This document shows, one piece after another, positions 48,970-60,154 of a stretch of 64,000 nucleotides of DNA. This DNA is from Excoecaria cochinchinensis (lineage: Eukaryota; Streptophyta; Magnoliopsida; Malpighiales; Euphorbiaceae). The translations under genes and the position numbers were made by a program. Every line of letters starts with the position of its first letter. The stretch's first letter is position 1. Below the pieces are notes generated by a model. It searched no databases, had not been told where the DNA came from, and saw only the letters and a list, made by a program, of their open reading frames with translations. Location of the stretch: positions 28,109,001 to 28,173,000 of the forward strand of contig CANTUQ010000101.1 of assembly GCA_947683425.1 (NCBI GenBank), read 5' to 3'.

Positions 48970-49490
48970 CTTACCTTCTTAATGCTGAACAAAAATTAAT
49001 TTTTTCAATACGAACCTCCTGCATTTTGAAATAAAAAATTTATGTTAGTCATAATCGTAACATTAACGTAACAATATTTTTTAATTCAATTGCACAAATT
49101 TAATAATATATTTATATCAACCTTAACCTAAAATATTAAAATGACAATATATTAACTACTAATTTTTTCATGCCATATTACCTAACAATTAAAATATTAT
49201 CTCACAACTACAATATTATTTAATAATTACAAATAAGCAAAAACTTAACTTCAAAATGCTGAACAAAATACTGTTTCTTAATATAACCAGCCTGCATTTT
49301 GAAACATAAATTTATATTAGTCAAATTCATCATATTTATGTAATAATATTTTTAATTTCAACCATAACGACTTCTTAATATATTTACATCAATATTAAAC
49401 TATAATATTCAAATGATAAAATATTACCTAACAACTAAAATATTAGCTAATAATTATACCATTAAATATTAGCTAACAACTTAAATATTA
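48970..49490 (-). repeat. Degenerate tandem duplication of about 270 bp with putative leader exons
   Basis: Two related blocks start near 48975 and 49250 (plus strand). Each contains an AATGCTGAACAAAA...TGCATTTTGAAA core followed by similar AT-rich sequence. On the minus strand the cores look like short exons; the first ends AAGAAG-GTAAGA, a donor. A further possible donor (AAGAG-GTAAGG) lies near 49614, close to the right TIR. Confidence 0.55.
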
Positions 49491-49915
49491 TCTCACAACA
49501 AAAATATTATCTAATATTAATTTCATGAAATAATTAACTTCACAATACGTATATTGGCCATTCTTTTAATTAAAAATTATACAACAAAACCAAAACAATA
49601 TAAACCTTACCTCTTCTCTTCTGCTCTTAAGTTCAAAGTGTTGCAAATGAAACGAAACTGCCTACTTATAGGCAATTATTTAAAAAAAAAAAATTTAAAT
49701 TTAATTTTTTTACATTTTCCCACACAGACCCGTGAAGGCATGGGTCTGGTAAGGCTGCAGCGCACAGTACTTCCCGTGCGCTGCAGCCGCGTGAGGAATA
49801 GTGCTTCACGACAGAAAACGGCATGTAAAGTTGCCGTTTTCTGTCCAGCCTGGCCCACCACTTTCGATGAATAATTGAAAAACCCGCTTTCAATCGGTCA
49901 GAAAACGGCACTAAC

Positions 49916-50189
49916 CATTGCCGTTTTCTGACTGGTCTATATCCACCGCCAGGCGCAAAACGGTGCCGTTTTGCGCCTGGACAAAATAAAAAAAATATAT
50001 TTTGTGCCAGAAAACGGCACATATTGTTGCCGTTTTCTGGCAACTTTTCCCACTTTATCGTGGGCCCCTCCTTTCCAAAAAACGGCAACTATGTGTGCCG
50101 TTTTCCGACACACCAAAAATCTAAATTCTTTTCCTGTAGCACCACTATTCCGAATTTTAGCACAAATCACACCAAACTAAAAAAAACCC
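49916..50189 (-). repeat. Right TIR of the MULE
   Basis: It is the inverted copy of 42679-42953. The internal palindromes are conserved, including the CCAGGCGCAAAACGG pair at about 49949-49980. The adjoining subterminal DNA (49720-49915) again consists of hairpins with AAAACGGCA stems, and GCAGCGCAC/GTGCGCTGC stems near 49755-49787. Confidence 0.93.
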
Positions 50190-50198
50190 CAAAATTTG

Positions 50199-51149
50199 TT
50201 TATAGCCTTAAGAAAATCGATTGCATACGACTCATTTTTCTTTTTCCTTTAGTCGGTAACTCAAAGATATTTCTATATAAGTAATTAATATGTATATATT
50301 TTATAATTTAATCATAAATTAGTGCAAGATAGTATTTATATTTATGGTTTGCCATTGTGAATATTATTTACTTTGTTAGCTCAGTTAATTTTTTTGTTAA
50401 TTATGGACACCAAAGAAAAATGAAGTAAAACGTATTTTAGCACATTTTTCACTTAGAGGACTTGTGGAAAAAAAATAATTATTTGCCTAGAAAATAATAT
50501 GCTTTTCCCATGTTATATATCTTCATTCCGTGTATATGATAATATACTACAGTCCTAGGTATATATTTTCATTAATAAATGAATAAAAATCTTGAATTGT
50601 AAAGAACTATGTAAATATGCTTGACTAGTATCATCCTAGTTGTTTTTGTTATGTCAAATTAAATTTTTTTTTTGCGCAAATAGAATTTGGCCTACGCAAT
50701 TAATTTTCTTTTGCAAATGTCTCTTCTATAACTTGAAAAAGACTTGTTGTTCAGGTATTTTATCTTCACTTTTTTTTTTTGAATTGTATTATATAGATCT
50801 TGCTCATGGAGTCATTAGAGTCCTCAGTACTGTAGCACTTCAAACAGTAAGATACCAACTCTGCAACCAAAACTTCAACCTTGGACACTGATATTCATTA
50901 AATTAAAGAATTAGAATTTAGTGAAAAATTCTAAATACATGGACAACTGTTTCCATCTGAAAGTTGAACCCAAGATGCTATCATTCAATCTCTTACGACA
51001 GATCATAAATCTTTGTCTTCCTACCATTTTTAAAAATATTTCTTCGCAATCAAACTTCTATATTCATACGTGGTTTGTCGCTAAGAGCACAACAATCTTA
51101 TTGTCTCCCATATTTGCTTCTTTTCTTTGATTGCAGTGAGAAAGAAACT
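50199..51149. other. Intergenic region between the MULE and NLR-2
   Basis: AT-rich DNA without recognisable genes or repeats. It would contain the NLR-2 promoter. Confidence 0.5.
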
Positions 51150-51290
51150 ATGGCTGAGACTGCACTCAGTTTTGTGGTGGAGGAGACTCTTTCTAGGGTG
51201 CTTTCACTTATCACCATTGAAATCAGGCTTGCTTGGAATCTCAAGGATGACCTGGAAGAGCTTCAAAAGTCGCCAACCATGATTCGTGTT
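51150..51290 (+). pseudogene. NLR-2, start of the coiled-coil domain
   Basis: It starts at ATG 51150 with MAETALSFVVEETLSRVLSL, the N-terminus of an RGA-type CC-NB-ARC-LRR protein, and runs to MIR-V at the copia insertion. The 5-bp TSD GTGTT (51286-51290) is repeated at 56211-56215. Removing the element and one TSD copy gives TMIRVLQEAEKQQ in frame, so this is the true 5' end of the gene resuming at 56211. Confidence 0.92.
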
Positions 51291-51668
51291 TGTTAGTCAG
51301 TTTTGTAGGCTAGAAAAAGAAAAAGAAAAAAAAAAGGGGGGAAGTCAACAATTACGGCTAAGAGAAAAAATATATATATATATTCTTTGAATCCCACATC
51401 CGGATTTTAGCAAAAGGAAAGGGAATTTTGTAACTATAAATATAATCTCTTAACTTTAGGTTTAATCATCTCTTGATTGCTTAACTTGTCAATTAGTTAA
51501 ATATATTTTTTTGTCTTTTGTATTATTTTACATTTCAGTTTTAGTGAAATAATATTCTTAGTCCCGAGGACGTAGATAATATTGGTCGAACCTCGTTAAA
51601 TCTTTTGTTTCTTATTATTTCTATTTTAGCTGTGGTTTTACTCTAATCCGGTTCTTATTTTTACAACA
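51291..51668 (+). repeat. 5' LTR of the Tork-type copia element
   Basis: It is 378 bp, starts TGTTAGTCAG and ends TTTACAACA. It pairs with 55837-56210. Confidence 0.95.
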
Positions 51669-51670
51669 AG

Positions 51671-51682
51671 TGGTATCAGAGC
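51671..51682 (+). other. Primer binding site (initiator Met tRNA) of the Tork-type element
   Basis: TGGTATCAGAGC starts two bases after the 5' LTR, complementary to the 3' end of initiator methionine tRNA. Confidence 0.92.
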
Positions 51683-51892
51683 CGAGGTTCTGTCTTAGTA
51701 TGCTCTGTGGTTGCAGCACAAACTGATCTTCCACATCAGAAAATTTTTTTCCTTGGATACTGTTCATGTATACGGTACTGTTTACGTATACGGTCACTGT
51801 TCATCTATACGATTACTATTCACGTATACTGTTACTATTAACGTGAAATAGTGGGAGCTGATTTTTGAGCAGAAAAGTTCGTGATAGAAGCA

Positions 51893-53860
51893 ATGACGGC
51901 AAAATATGAGATCAAAAAATTCAACGGGAGTAATTTCTCACTGTGAAAATTGAAGATGAAGGCTATCTTGAGAAAAGATAATTGCCTAGCGGCTATAAGT
52001 TAAAGGCCGGCTGATTTCACAGATGATAATAAGTGGAACGAGATGGATGGAAATGTTATGGCAAATCTTCATCTGGCATTAGCAGATGGGGTGTTGTCAA
52101 GCATAGAAAAGAAGAAGACGGCAAAAGAGGTCTGGGATCATCTCACTAAATTGTACGAGGCCAAATCACTCCACAATAAAATTTTTCTTAAAAGAAAACT
52201 CTATACTCTTCGTATGGAGGAATCTATTTCAGTGACGGAGCACATCAATACTTTGAATACTCTATTTTCTCAACTCACTTCTTTGGGTTATAAAATAGAG
52301 ACAGTAGAACGTGCTGAGCTTCTGCTTCAAAGTTTACCAGATTCGTATGATCAACTCATCATTAACTTAACAAATAATATCCTTATGGATACTCTAGTCT
52401 TCGATAATGTTGCAGCTGCTGTTCTAGAAGAAGAAAATCGGCGCAAAAATAAGGAAGACAGGTAGGCAAGTTCACAGCATGTGGAAGCCTTGACGGTGAT
52501 GAGAGGAAGATCAACGGAACGTGGCTCAAGTGGGAGTCACAATCATGGTAGATCAAAATCAAGAAGTACGAAGAATGTTAAATGCTACAATTGTAGCAAG
52601 AAGGGTCACTTGAAGAAAGATTGTTGGAGTTTAAAGAAAAGCTCTGATTCTCAAGGAAATGTGGCAAGCTGTTCCAATAGCGGAGATGCTCTATGTTGTG
52701 AAGCAGCAATGACTAATGAAGGCAGAAAAAGATTTGCTGAAATATGGGTTATTGACTCAAGAGTTACATTTCACATGACTCTCGAAGAGAATGGTTCCAT
52801 AAATATAAACCTATCTCTAGAGGATCTGTGTACAGCTGCAATGATCATGTCTTGAAGATTGTTGGCATTGGAACTATTAAACTGAAGATGTATGATGGTA
52901 CAATTTGTACTATTCAAGATGTACGGCATGTAGAGGGCCTAAAGAAAAATCTGTTATCTTTAGGACAATTGGATGATTTGGGGTGCAAGTTCAATGGTGA
53001 GAAAGGGATCTTGAAGATATCAAGAGGAGCGCTTGTACTTATGAAGGGAGAAAAGATAGCTGCAAATTTATACATGATAATGGGAGAGACCTTGCAAGAA
53101 GGAGAGGCATTTGTTTCCACGATCAGTCCAAGTGAAAAATGTGCAATGATTTGGCATAAGAAACTTGGGCATATGTCTGAACAAGGAATAAAAATTCTTG
53201 CAGAAAGAAATATACTTTCAGGTCTCACAAAGGTCTCACAACCTTTTTGTGAGCATTGTATTGTAAGCAAGTAGCATCGATTGAAGTTCAACACATCAAA
53301 TTTTAGAAGCAAGGCCATTCTGGAAGTAGTTCATTCTGATGTATGGCAAGCACCGGTGTCATCTCTAGGAGGAGCAAACTACTTTGTGTCATTTATCAAT
53401 GATTACTCCAGGAGGTGTTGGGTGTTCCCTATCAAGAAGAAAGCAGATGTGTTTTCAGTTTTCAAAACTTACAAAGCGCGAGTGGAACTTGAATCTGGTC
53501 AAAAGATCAAGTGTTTGAGGACATGGAGGAGAATACACCAGTAAAGAATTTGATGAATTTTGCAAACAAGAAGGCATCAAAAGACAATTCACTACGGCAT
53601 ACACTCCTCAACAAAATGGAGTGGCAGAGCGGATGAACAGAACTCTGTTGGAAAGAACAAAAGCAATGATGAGAACTGCAGGCTTAGATAAGAAATTCTG
53701 GGCGGAAGCAGTCAACACTGCCTGTTATGTGGTGAATCGAGCTCTATCAACTGCAATTGAGTGTAAGACACCAATGGAGATGTGGGCTAGAAAACCGGTG
53801 TATTATTCAAACCTTCATGTATTTGAAAGTCCTGCTTATGTGATGTTCAATACCCAATAA
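51893..53860 (+). pseudogene. gag, protease and integrase part of the Tork-type element, broken
   Basis: Gag begins at ATG 51893 (MTAKYEIKKFNGSNFSL) and has an in-frame TGA where the family has Trp. UBN2 gag continues at 52043-52465 and ends in a TAG. A CCHC knuckle CYNCSKKGHLKKDC follows at about 52590. The protease site reads VIDSRVTFHM, where DSG is expected, so the active site is lost. A frameshift near 52840 precedes the pre-integrase motif IWHKKLGHMSEQG. The integrase core (VVHSDVWQAPVSS, TPQQNGVAERMNRTLLERTK) has a stop near 53272 and a frameshift near 53530. Confidence 0.88.
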
Positions 53861-54338
53861 ACTACAAAACTGGATCCAAAATCTAGAAAATGTATATTCT
53901 TGGGATATACTGAAAGAGTAAAGGGGTATCGCCTGTGGGATCCCACTACCCACAAGGTTGTTGTCAGCAGAGAAGTTATCTTTGTAGAAGATAAAGATCC
54001 AGTGTAAGCAGAAAGTGAAGAAAGGTCCGAGACTACAAAAGTATGTGTAGAAAGAGAATCAGAAACCAGTAATTCTTCTGAAGCTGCATCCAGAGTACGA
54101 GGAAGAAGAGCCGGTCGAAACTGAAGTTTCAAATAATAGGCGATCAACTCGCACAAGAAGGTCGCCTAATTGGCACTCAGATTATATTATGGAGGGTAAT
54201 GTTGCATATTGTCTTCTAACCGAGGATGGGGAGCCATCAACTCTCCAAGAAGCAATGAACAATTCAGATGTATCTCAGTGGATGACAGCAATGCAAGAGG
54301 AAATTGAAACTCTTCATAAGAATAAGACATGAGAACTG

Positions 54339-55684
54339 GTGTCACTACCGCAAGGGAGAAAACCCATAGGCAATAAATGGGTCTATAAAATCAAGCGGAA
54401 TGGTAATAATCAAGTCGAGAGATATCGTGCTAGATTGGTGGTAAAAGGATATGCTCAGAAAGAAGGGGTGGACTTTAATAAAATCTTCTCACCTGTGGTT
54501 CGTCTCACTACAATTCGAGTAGTCCTGGCAATATGTGCAACTTCTGACTTGTATCTGGAGCAGTTAGATGTCAAAACTGCTTTTCTCCATGGAGATCTTG
54601 AAGAAAAAATTTATATGCTCCAGCCAGAAGGTTTTGAAGAAAAAGGAAAGGAGAACTTGGTTTGCAGGTTGAACAAATCTCTGTACGGTCTAAAACAGGC
54701 GCCAAAGTGTTGGTACAAGAGATTTGATTCCTTCATTATGAGCCTTGGATACAATAGGCTAAATGCAGACCCTTGTGCATATTTTAAGAGGTTTGGTGAA
54801 AATGATATCATTATTTTGCTGTTGTATGTAGACGACATGTTGGTAGCAGGCCCCAACAAAGATCGCATCAAAGAGTTAAAGGCTCAGTTAGCTAGAGAAT
54901 TTGATATGAAGGACTTGGGACCAACAAACAAGATTCTAGGGATGCAAATTCACCGAGACAGAAATAATAGGAAAATTTGGCTTTCTCAAAAGAATTATTT
55001 AAAGAAAATCTTGCGACGTTTCAACATGCAAGATTGTAAGCCAATTTCTACCCCACTTCCTATTAATTTCAAGTTATCCTCAAAGATGAGTCCTAGCAAT
55101 GAAGAAGAGCATCAGCAGTGGGGAGTTTAATGTTCGCTATGATATGTACAAGACCGGACATTGCACATGCAGTGGGAGCAGTTAGTCGATACATAGCGAA
55201 TCCTGGTGGAGAGTATTGGAATGCAGTAAAAAGGGTCCTTAGATACATTAAAGGGACTGCAGATGTTGCATTGTGTTATGGAGGATCAGACTTTATTGTC
55301 GGAGGATATGTTGACTCATATTATGCTGGAGATTTAGATAAAAGCAAATCCACTACAGGATATGTGTTTACACTTGCTGGCTGAGCTGTAAGCTGGATTT
55401 CAAAACTGCAATCAGTTATGGCTACGTCAATAACAGAAGCAGAATATATGGCAGCTGCATAAGCCAGTAAAGAAGCTATATGGTTGAAATTGTTATTGGA
55501 GGAATTCGGGCATAAAAGAGAGAATGTTTCTCTATTTTGTGACAGTCAGAGGCTTTGCATCTTGCAAAGAATCCAACATTTAATTCCAGGACAAAACACA
55601 TTCGGGTTTAGTATCACTTCGTTCGTGAGAAAGTGGAAGAAAGAACCGTGGATATGCAAAAAATTCATACTACAGACAATATAG
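54339..55684 (+). pseudogene. Reverse transcriptase and RNase H of the Tork-type element, broken
   Basis: The reverse transcriptase is well preserved: KPIGNKWVYKIKRN, QLDVKTAFLHGDLEE, SLYGLKQAPKCWYKRF and the catalytic LLYVDDMLVAG. A frameshift near 55125 leads into the RNase H connection (MICTRPDIAHAVGAVSRY). The RNase H domain has stops at 55382-55384 and near 55460. Motif style matches Tnt1-94. The polyprotein cannot be made in one piece. Confidence 0.9.
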
Positions 55685-55836
55685 CAGATTTTATGATAAA
55701 AGCAGTTAATACTGATAAGTTTATTTCGTATCGATCTTCCAGCGGCCTGACAGATACACAAGCAACGGGATTGGCAAGAGAGAAAGAATAATGTGAAGAT
55801 GTGATTGATGCTCAATCAAATCTTCAAGTGGGAGAT

Positions 55837-56210
55837 TGTTAGTCAGTTTTGTAGGCTAGAAAAAGAAAAAGAAAAAAAAAGGGAGAAGTCAACAATTACA
55901 GCTAAGAGGAAAAAAATAAATATATTCTTTGAATCCCACATCGGGATTTTAGCAAAAGGGAAGGGGATTTTGTAACTATAAATATAGCCCCTTAGTTTTA
56001 GGTTTAATCATCCCTTGATTGCTTAGCTTGTCAATTAGTTAAGCATATTTTTTTCTCTCTTGTATTATTTCACATTACAGTTTTAGTGAAATAATATTCT
56101 TAGTTCCGAGGACGTAGGCAATATTGGCCGAATCTCGTTAAATCTTTTGTTCCTTATTATTTCTATTTTAGCTGCGATTTTTCTCTAATCCGGTCCTTAT
56201 TTTTACAACA
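55837..56210 (+). repeat. 3' LTR of the Tork-type copia element
   Basis: It is 374 bp and pairs with 51291-51668 at about 92-93% identity by eye. It is followed directly by the TSD GTGTT. Confidence 0.95.
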
Positions 56211-58095
56211 GTGTTGTTCTTCAAGAGGCAGAAAAGCAACAGACCGCAAGGGAGCCCGTCAGGCTTTGGCTCAAGAAACTCAAAGATGTAGCCTATGAGG
56301 CTGAGGATGTCTTTGATGAGTTAGCGTATGAAACTCTTCGAAAAAAGGTATCCAACTTCAATCCTTCCGTTAAACGCAATTTTGTTAAAAAGGCTGCATT
56401 TTTTGTCAAAATGGCTCACAGAGTCCAAAACATTAATAAGTTGCTAGATATGATTAAAAATGAAGCTATGGGTTTTGGGCTTCATCCTGGCATATCTAGC
56501 AATAAAGTAGCGCCTCAAGTTGACTTGGATCGAGTAACAGACTGCGTTATCGACAATCCAGTTGTTGGAAGGGAAGCTCATGTCTCTAAAATTGTGAACT
56601 TGCTGACTTATTCTGGCGATCACCAGATCCTTACCATCGTTCCCATTGTTAGAATGGCTGGTTTGGGGAAGACAACTTTGGCTAAATTGGTGTGTCAGGA
56701 AGTAATAAGGAATAACATTTTTGATGTTAAACTATGGGTGTGCGTCTCTGAACGAAAAAAAATTATAGGAGAAATGTTATAGTCTTTGAATGCAACAATG
56801 GGGGGCTTGACCAATAAGGATGCAATTCTTCAAGAACTTGAAAATTCATTAAGGAAGAGAATATTTCTTCTTGTTCTTGATGATTTGTGGGAGAATGAAT
56901 CTAGGTTTTGGGGTGATTTAAAGTGTCGGTTGTTGAGAATCTGTAGCAGCAAGGGAAATGTTGTCCTTGTCACAACTCATAGTTAGGAAGTGGCATCCAT
57001 AGTTGAGTCTTCAACTCAGTATCAGCATACTTTGGGTGTATTGAAGTTGAGTTTTGATCACTTGCCCTCATATTTGAAGCCATGTTTTGCATTCTATTGG
57101 ATTTTTCCAAAAAAAAATTAGTTTAGAAAGGAACAATTGATTCAGTTTTGGACGGTTTATGGAGTTATGTGATGGAGACAAGGGTAGCGATTATTTTAAT
57201 GCCTTACTTGCGAATTCTTTTTTCCAAGATGCGAAAATGAATGAGAGTACCGGGGATGTCACAGTGTGCAAAATGCACGATCTTGTGCATGATCTTACAT
57301 TGTCTATTTCCAAATATGATACATTAAATTTCAATAACTATTCAGTCACAAATGAGACATCTCGCGTTCTTTGTTTATATGCAGATGATAATTTTGTCAC
57401 AATTTTACTGGCGTACAAAACGTTTCAGGGCAAGAAGCTGAGAAGTGAGAACTCTAATTCTACATGGTACTTCCTTGCGAGATATCATGGAAGTTAGAAA
57501 GCTTGAGGACTCTAGCCTTCATATATATGGGTGTTGATGTTAAAGAGTTTCCACCTTTAATTGGCGAGTTGAAACACCTGAGACATCTTGATGTTTCAAA
57601 TACTCCGGTCCTTATCTTGGTCAGAATTTATCAACAAGCTTTAAAATCTTCAAACTTTAAAATTTTGCTGGTGCAAGAAACTTGCTAAGCTTCCTAGAGA
57701 AAAGACTAGCAACTTGATCAGCTTGAAACATATTGATTTTCTTATGAAGAGCAGATGCTAGCAGGATTGGGTCGGCTAATTTGTCTTGAAAAGTTGCCTT
57801 TTTTTATGGGTCTTGACAAGGGAGGTAGCATTCAGGAATTTGAATGCTTAAACGAATTAAGAGATCAGTTGTCAACAAGGAGCCTTGAGAATGAGAAAGA
57901 AAAGCAAGAAGCTGAAAGAGCAAACCTGTCAGGAAAAACAAAACTCGAAATATTGGATTTGGAATGGTTTCTGAAGTAATATCGGATGCCTGAATGATTT
58001 GGAAGTGCTGGAAGGCCTTCGACCTCACCCAAACATAAAGTCAATAAATATTAAATGTTATTTGGGTGGAAAATTCCCATCTTGGATGTGGGGAA
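56211..58095 (+). pseudogene. NLR-2, remainder: coiled-coil, NB-ARC and LRR, with stops and a deletion
   Basis: Reading resumes in the coiled-coil (LWLKKLKDVAYEAEDVFDEL, the EDVID-like motif). Then come the Walker A region VRMAGLGKTTLAKLV, kinase-2 FLLVLDDLWENE, RNBS-B-like VVLVTTHS and RNBS-D (LPSYLKPCFAFYWIFPKK), then MHD (CKMHDLVHDL) and weak LRRs. Breaks: TAG at 56780-56782, TAG at 56984-56986, a stop near 57119 and several LRR frameshifts. A deletion near 57030 joins the segment after RNBS-B directly to LGVLKLSFDHLP, removing RNBS-C and GLPL. The LRR region ends at GGKFPSWMWGT, where a CACTA element begins. It is an RGA-type CNL, a different subfamily from NLR-1. Confidence 0.9.
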
Positions 58096-60120
58096 CACTA
58101 CAAGAAATCAAGAAAATAAAGACAAAATTCCGTCTCTAATTAAAAATAGAGACGGAAATATACCGTCTTTATTTTCACGGTCTCTAAATTTAGAGACCAA
58201 AATTTTTCGTCTCTATTTTTAGAGACGAAAAGATCATTTCTGTCTCTAAAATAGAGACGAAAATTCTTTCCGTCTCTAAAAATAGAGACGGAACAGAAAT
58301 TTTTGCCTCTAATTAAAGACAGAAATTTCATTTCCGTCTCTAATTAGAGACGAAAATTTCGTTTCCGTCTCTCTTTTTAGAGACGAAATTAAATTTTTCT
58401 GTCTCTAAATTAAATACATATATTTTTTAATATATTATTAACTATATTTTTTAATTATAATTATTAACTATATTTTTCGTCTCGAATTCTATTTTTAATA
58501 CATATTTTTTGTTTTTAATAATAAAACTGTAATTGCCAAAATTTATATAATGAAACAAGTATTAAACAAAAAATAAGTAAATTAAATAAAAATATAAATA
58601 GTAATGTATTAATATATATATGTAATCTTTGTAAGACTACAAGTAAAAGTACTTGAAAAAATTTAAAACAGTAACTAAGATGGAGGTGATTGTGGACGAT
58701 CAGCCGATGATACTTGAATATTTCGGCGAATGAAATCTTCTAACCTATTAATGCGGTTCATTAAAGTGTCGACTGTACTGCGAAACTCAATGACATCATT
58801 TGTAGTCGCCGCAAGTCTACTCGCCGTTGCCGTAGAGGATGAAGCGGCATGTGAATAACAAGTATTCGCATAAGAGCCCAAGCCGAAGACCCATCCACGG
58901 CGGTCCCTACCGCCAGCTGCGTCATAATATACTCTTGCATGATTGACATTATCACCATCTGCCTGCTGACTCTGAAGATTCTCTAGTACCCATTCCTGTA
59001 ATGAAAATTATTCGAATGTTATTTAAGAGTAATCTAAAACTAAGAACATGTAGCAAAATAACAGTAAAAATTTTAAGAATCATATATGAACTTGTCTATC
59101 TCGATCGTTGACGAATGTGACACCGTCATGATTTCGAGTATGTGTATGCAAAAACAACTCATAAGGATACGGTGTTCTGCCCATACTAGACTCCTGTAAA
59201 TAAATTATAGGTCAACAACATTTGAACAGAATATTCCTTAAATTTGTATCAAAAGTAATATGCAAAAACCACCACAATACTCATATATGTTAATATTTTA
59301 ATACTAAGCGAAGATAGTTCTAACTCAAAATACAATAACACTTGGCTATAGATTAAAAAAATTTCGGCAAAGTTTTTCCTTAATTTGTAACAAACCCCCT
59401 ATTTAAAAAGCATGAAAATATGTTTAGAATTGTATTATCCACAATCAAAATCCTTTTCAAACTCCTTACACATTATTTTTCCCATCCTTCTTCATGCAAT
59501 GAAATATTTAGCCTATTATCAAGATATGATGTATTGCAGTCAAAAAATTCCTAATACACTAAATAATTTATACACAATTGCAAGAAAAAGTAGTTTGTAT
59601 AACTTAAGATGTCTCACTTACTAGTCTGTCAACATGCTTGCGATGGGACAACGTTTCTCCAGTGTGTAAAGAAATGCTAACTCCCTCTGGTCCTCCCCTC
59701 CTATTAGTAGAATTTCGATCGGCAATTAAGAGGGCCTCCGTTGATGACCAGTACTTCATCCAATTTGCCCAAATTTCTTCATTTATGTACCGTGGTCGTT
59801 CACCCTTAGTGTGCAACTTGTTAAGCATGTCCTTGTAACGTACACGAGCACGTTTCTCCCATACAGTGTAGACTAGGTGATCAACCGAGGAATTCCAATA
59901 AAAAGTTTTCTGAGAAATATAAAACAAAAAGAAAAAGGTTAAACATAATGTATGTATTTGTAGAATACGTAAAAAATTTAAATAACCCATGAATTAAGGT
60001 GCAATAATTAGAAATAAATAATTTAATTTAGTTACCTGAAACTCTTAAAAAAAATATTTTTGTCTCCTGAGATATATTCTTCCATAAAAAACCATTGAGT
60101 TCCAGTCTCTCCCTAAATAT
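58096..60120. mobile_element. Partial CACTA (En/Spm) element cutting the NLR-2 LRR region
   Basis: It starts with CACTACAAGAAAT at 58096, followed by an array of AGAGACGGAA / TTCCGTCTCT inverted motifs to about 58410, the expected CACTA end structure. Exons of a Transposase_24 (Ptta/En/Spm) protein lie at 58675-59909 on the minus strand. No matching CTTGTAGTG end or TSD was found up to the receptor-like gene, so the right end is missing or decayed. The right limit given is approximate. Confidence 0.8.
58675..59909 (-). pseudogene. Transposase_24 (plant En/Spm accessory) protein, 3' exons
   Basis: Three exons read in phase on the minus strand: 59909-59622, 59193-59092 and 58995-58675, ending in a stop at 58675. 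They encode about 236 residues. KTFYWNSSVDHLVYTVWEKR and EEIWANWMKYW belong to the first, YPYELFLHTHTRNHDGVTFV to the second. The third has a Ser/Ala-rich stretch and a helical IEFRSTVDTLMNRINRLEDF. This family is a TNP1/TNPA-like partner in CACTA elements. An upstream remnant near 60030-60130 is decayed, so the gene lacks its 5' part. A main TNPD transposase was not seen. Confidence 0.75.
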
Positions 60121-60154
60121 GCCAGTCATGGAGCGGGAGCAAGTACCAGAGGGC

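Larger units (their letters stand above)
42679..50189. mobile_element. Mutator-like element (MULE) with MURA, PMD and gag-like genes
   Basis: The ends are long inverted repeats (275 and 274 bp) beginning GGGTTTTTTTT-AGTTTGGTG. Only one substitution and one T-run indel were found between them by eye. The element is flanked by a perfect 9-bp duplication CAAAATTTG (42670-42678, 50190-50198), the size expected for Mutator elements. The 7511-bp inside carries a plus-strand MURA-like transposase, a convergent five-exon PMD gene and a small gag-like ORF on the minus strand. TIR identity marks a recent insertion. The transposase is truncated, so the copy itself is probably not autonomous. Confidence 0.93.
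51291..56210 (+). mobile_element. Ty1/copia retrotransposon (Tork/Tnt1 type) inserted in NLR-2
   Basis: LTRs are 51291-51668 and 55837-56210 with TG...CA ends, and the flanking TSD is GTGTT. The primer site TGGTATCAGAGC follows two bases after the 5' LTR. A purine-rich CAAGTGGGAGAT precedes the 3' LTR. Domain order is gag, protease, integrase, reverse transcriptase, RNase H, as in copia. The coding region is broken by many stops and frameshifts. By eye the LTRs differ at about 29 of 375 positions (7-8%), so this insertion is clearly older than the Sirevirus in NLR-1. Confidence 0.95.

Noticed and set aside
53836..54871. Minus-strand ORFs over the Tork integrase and reverse transcriptase
   Set aside because: They are antisense shadows of the pol coding region.
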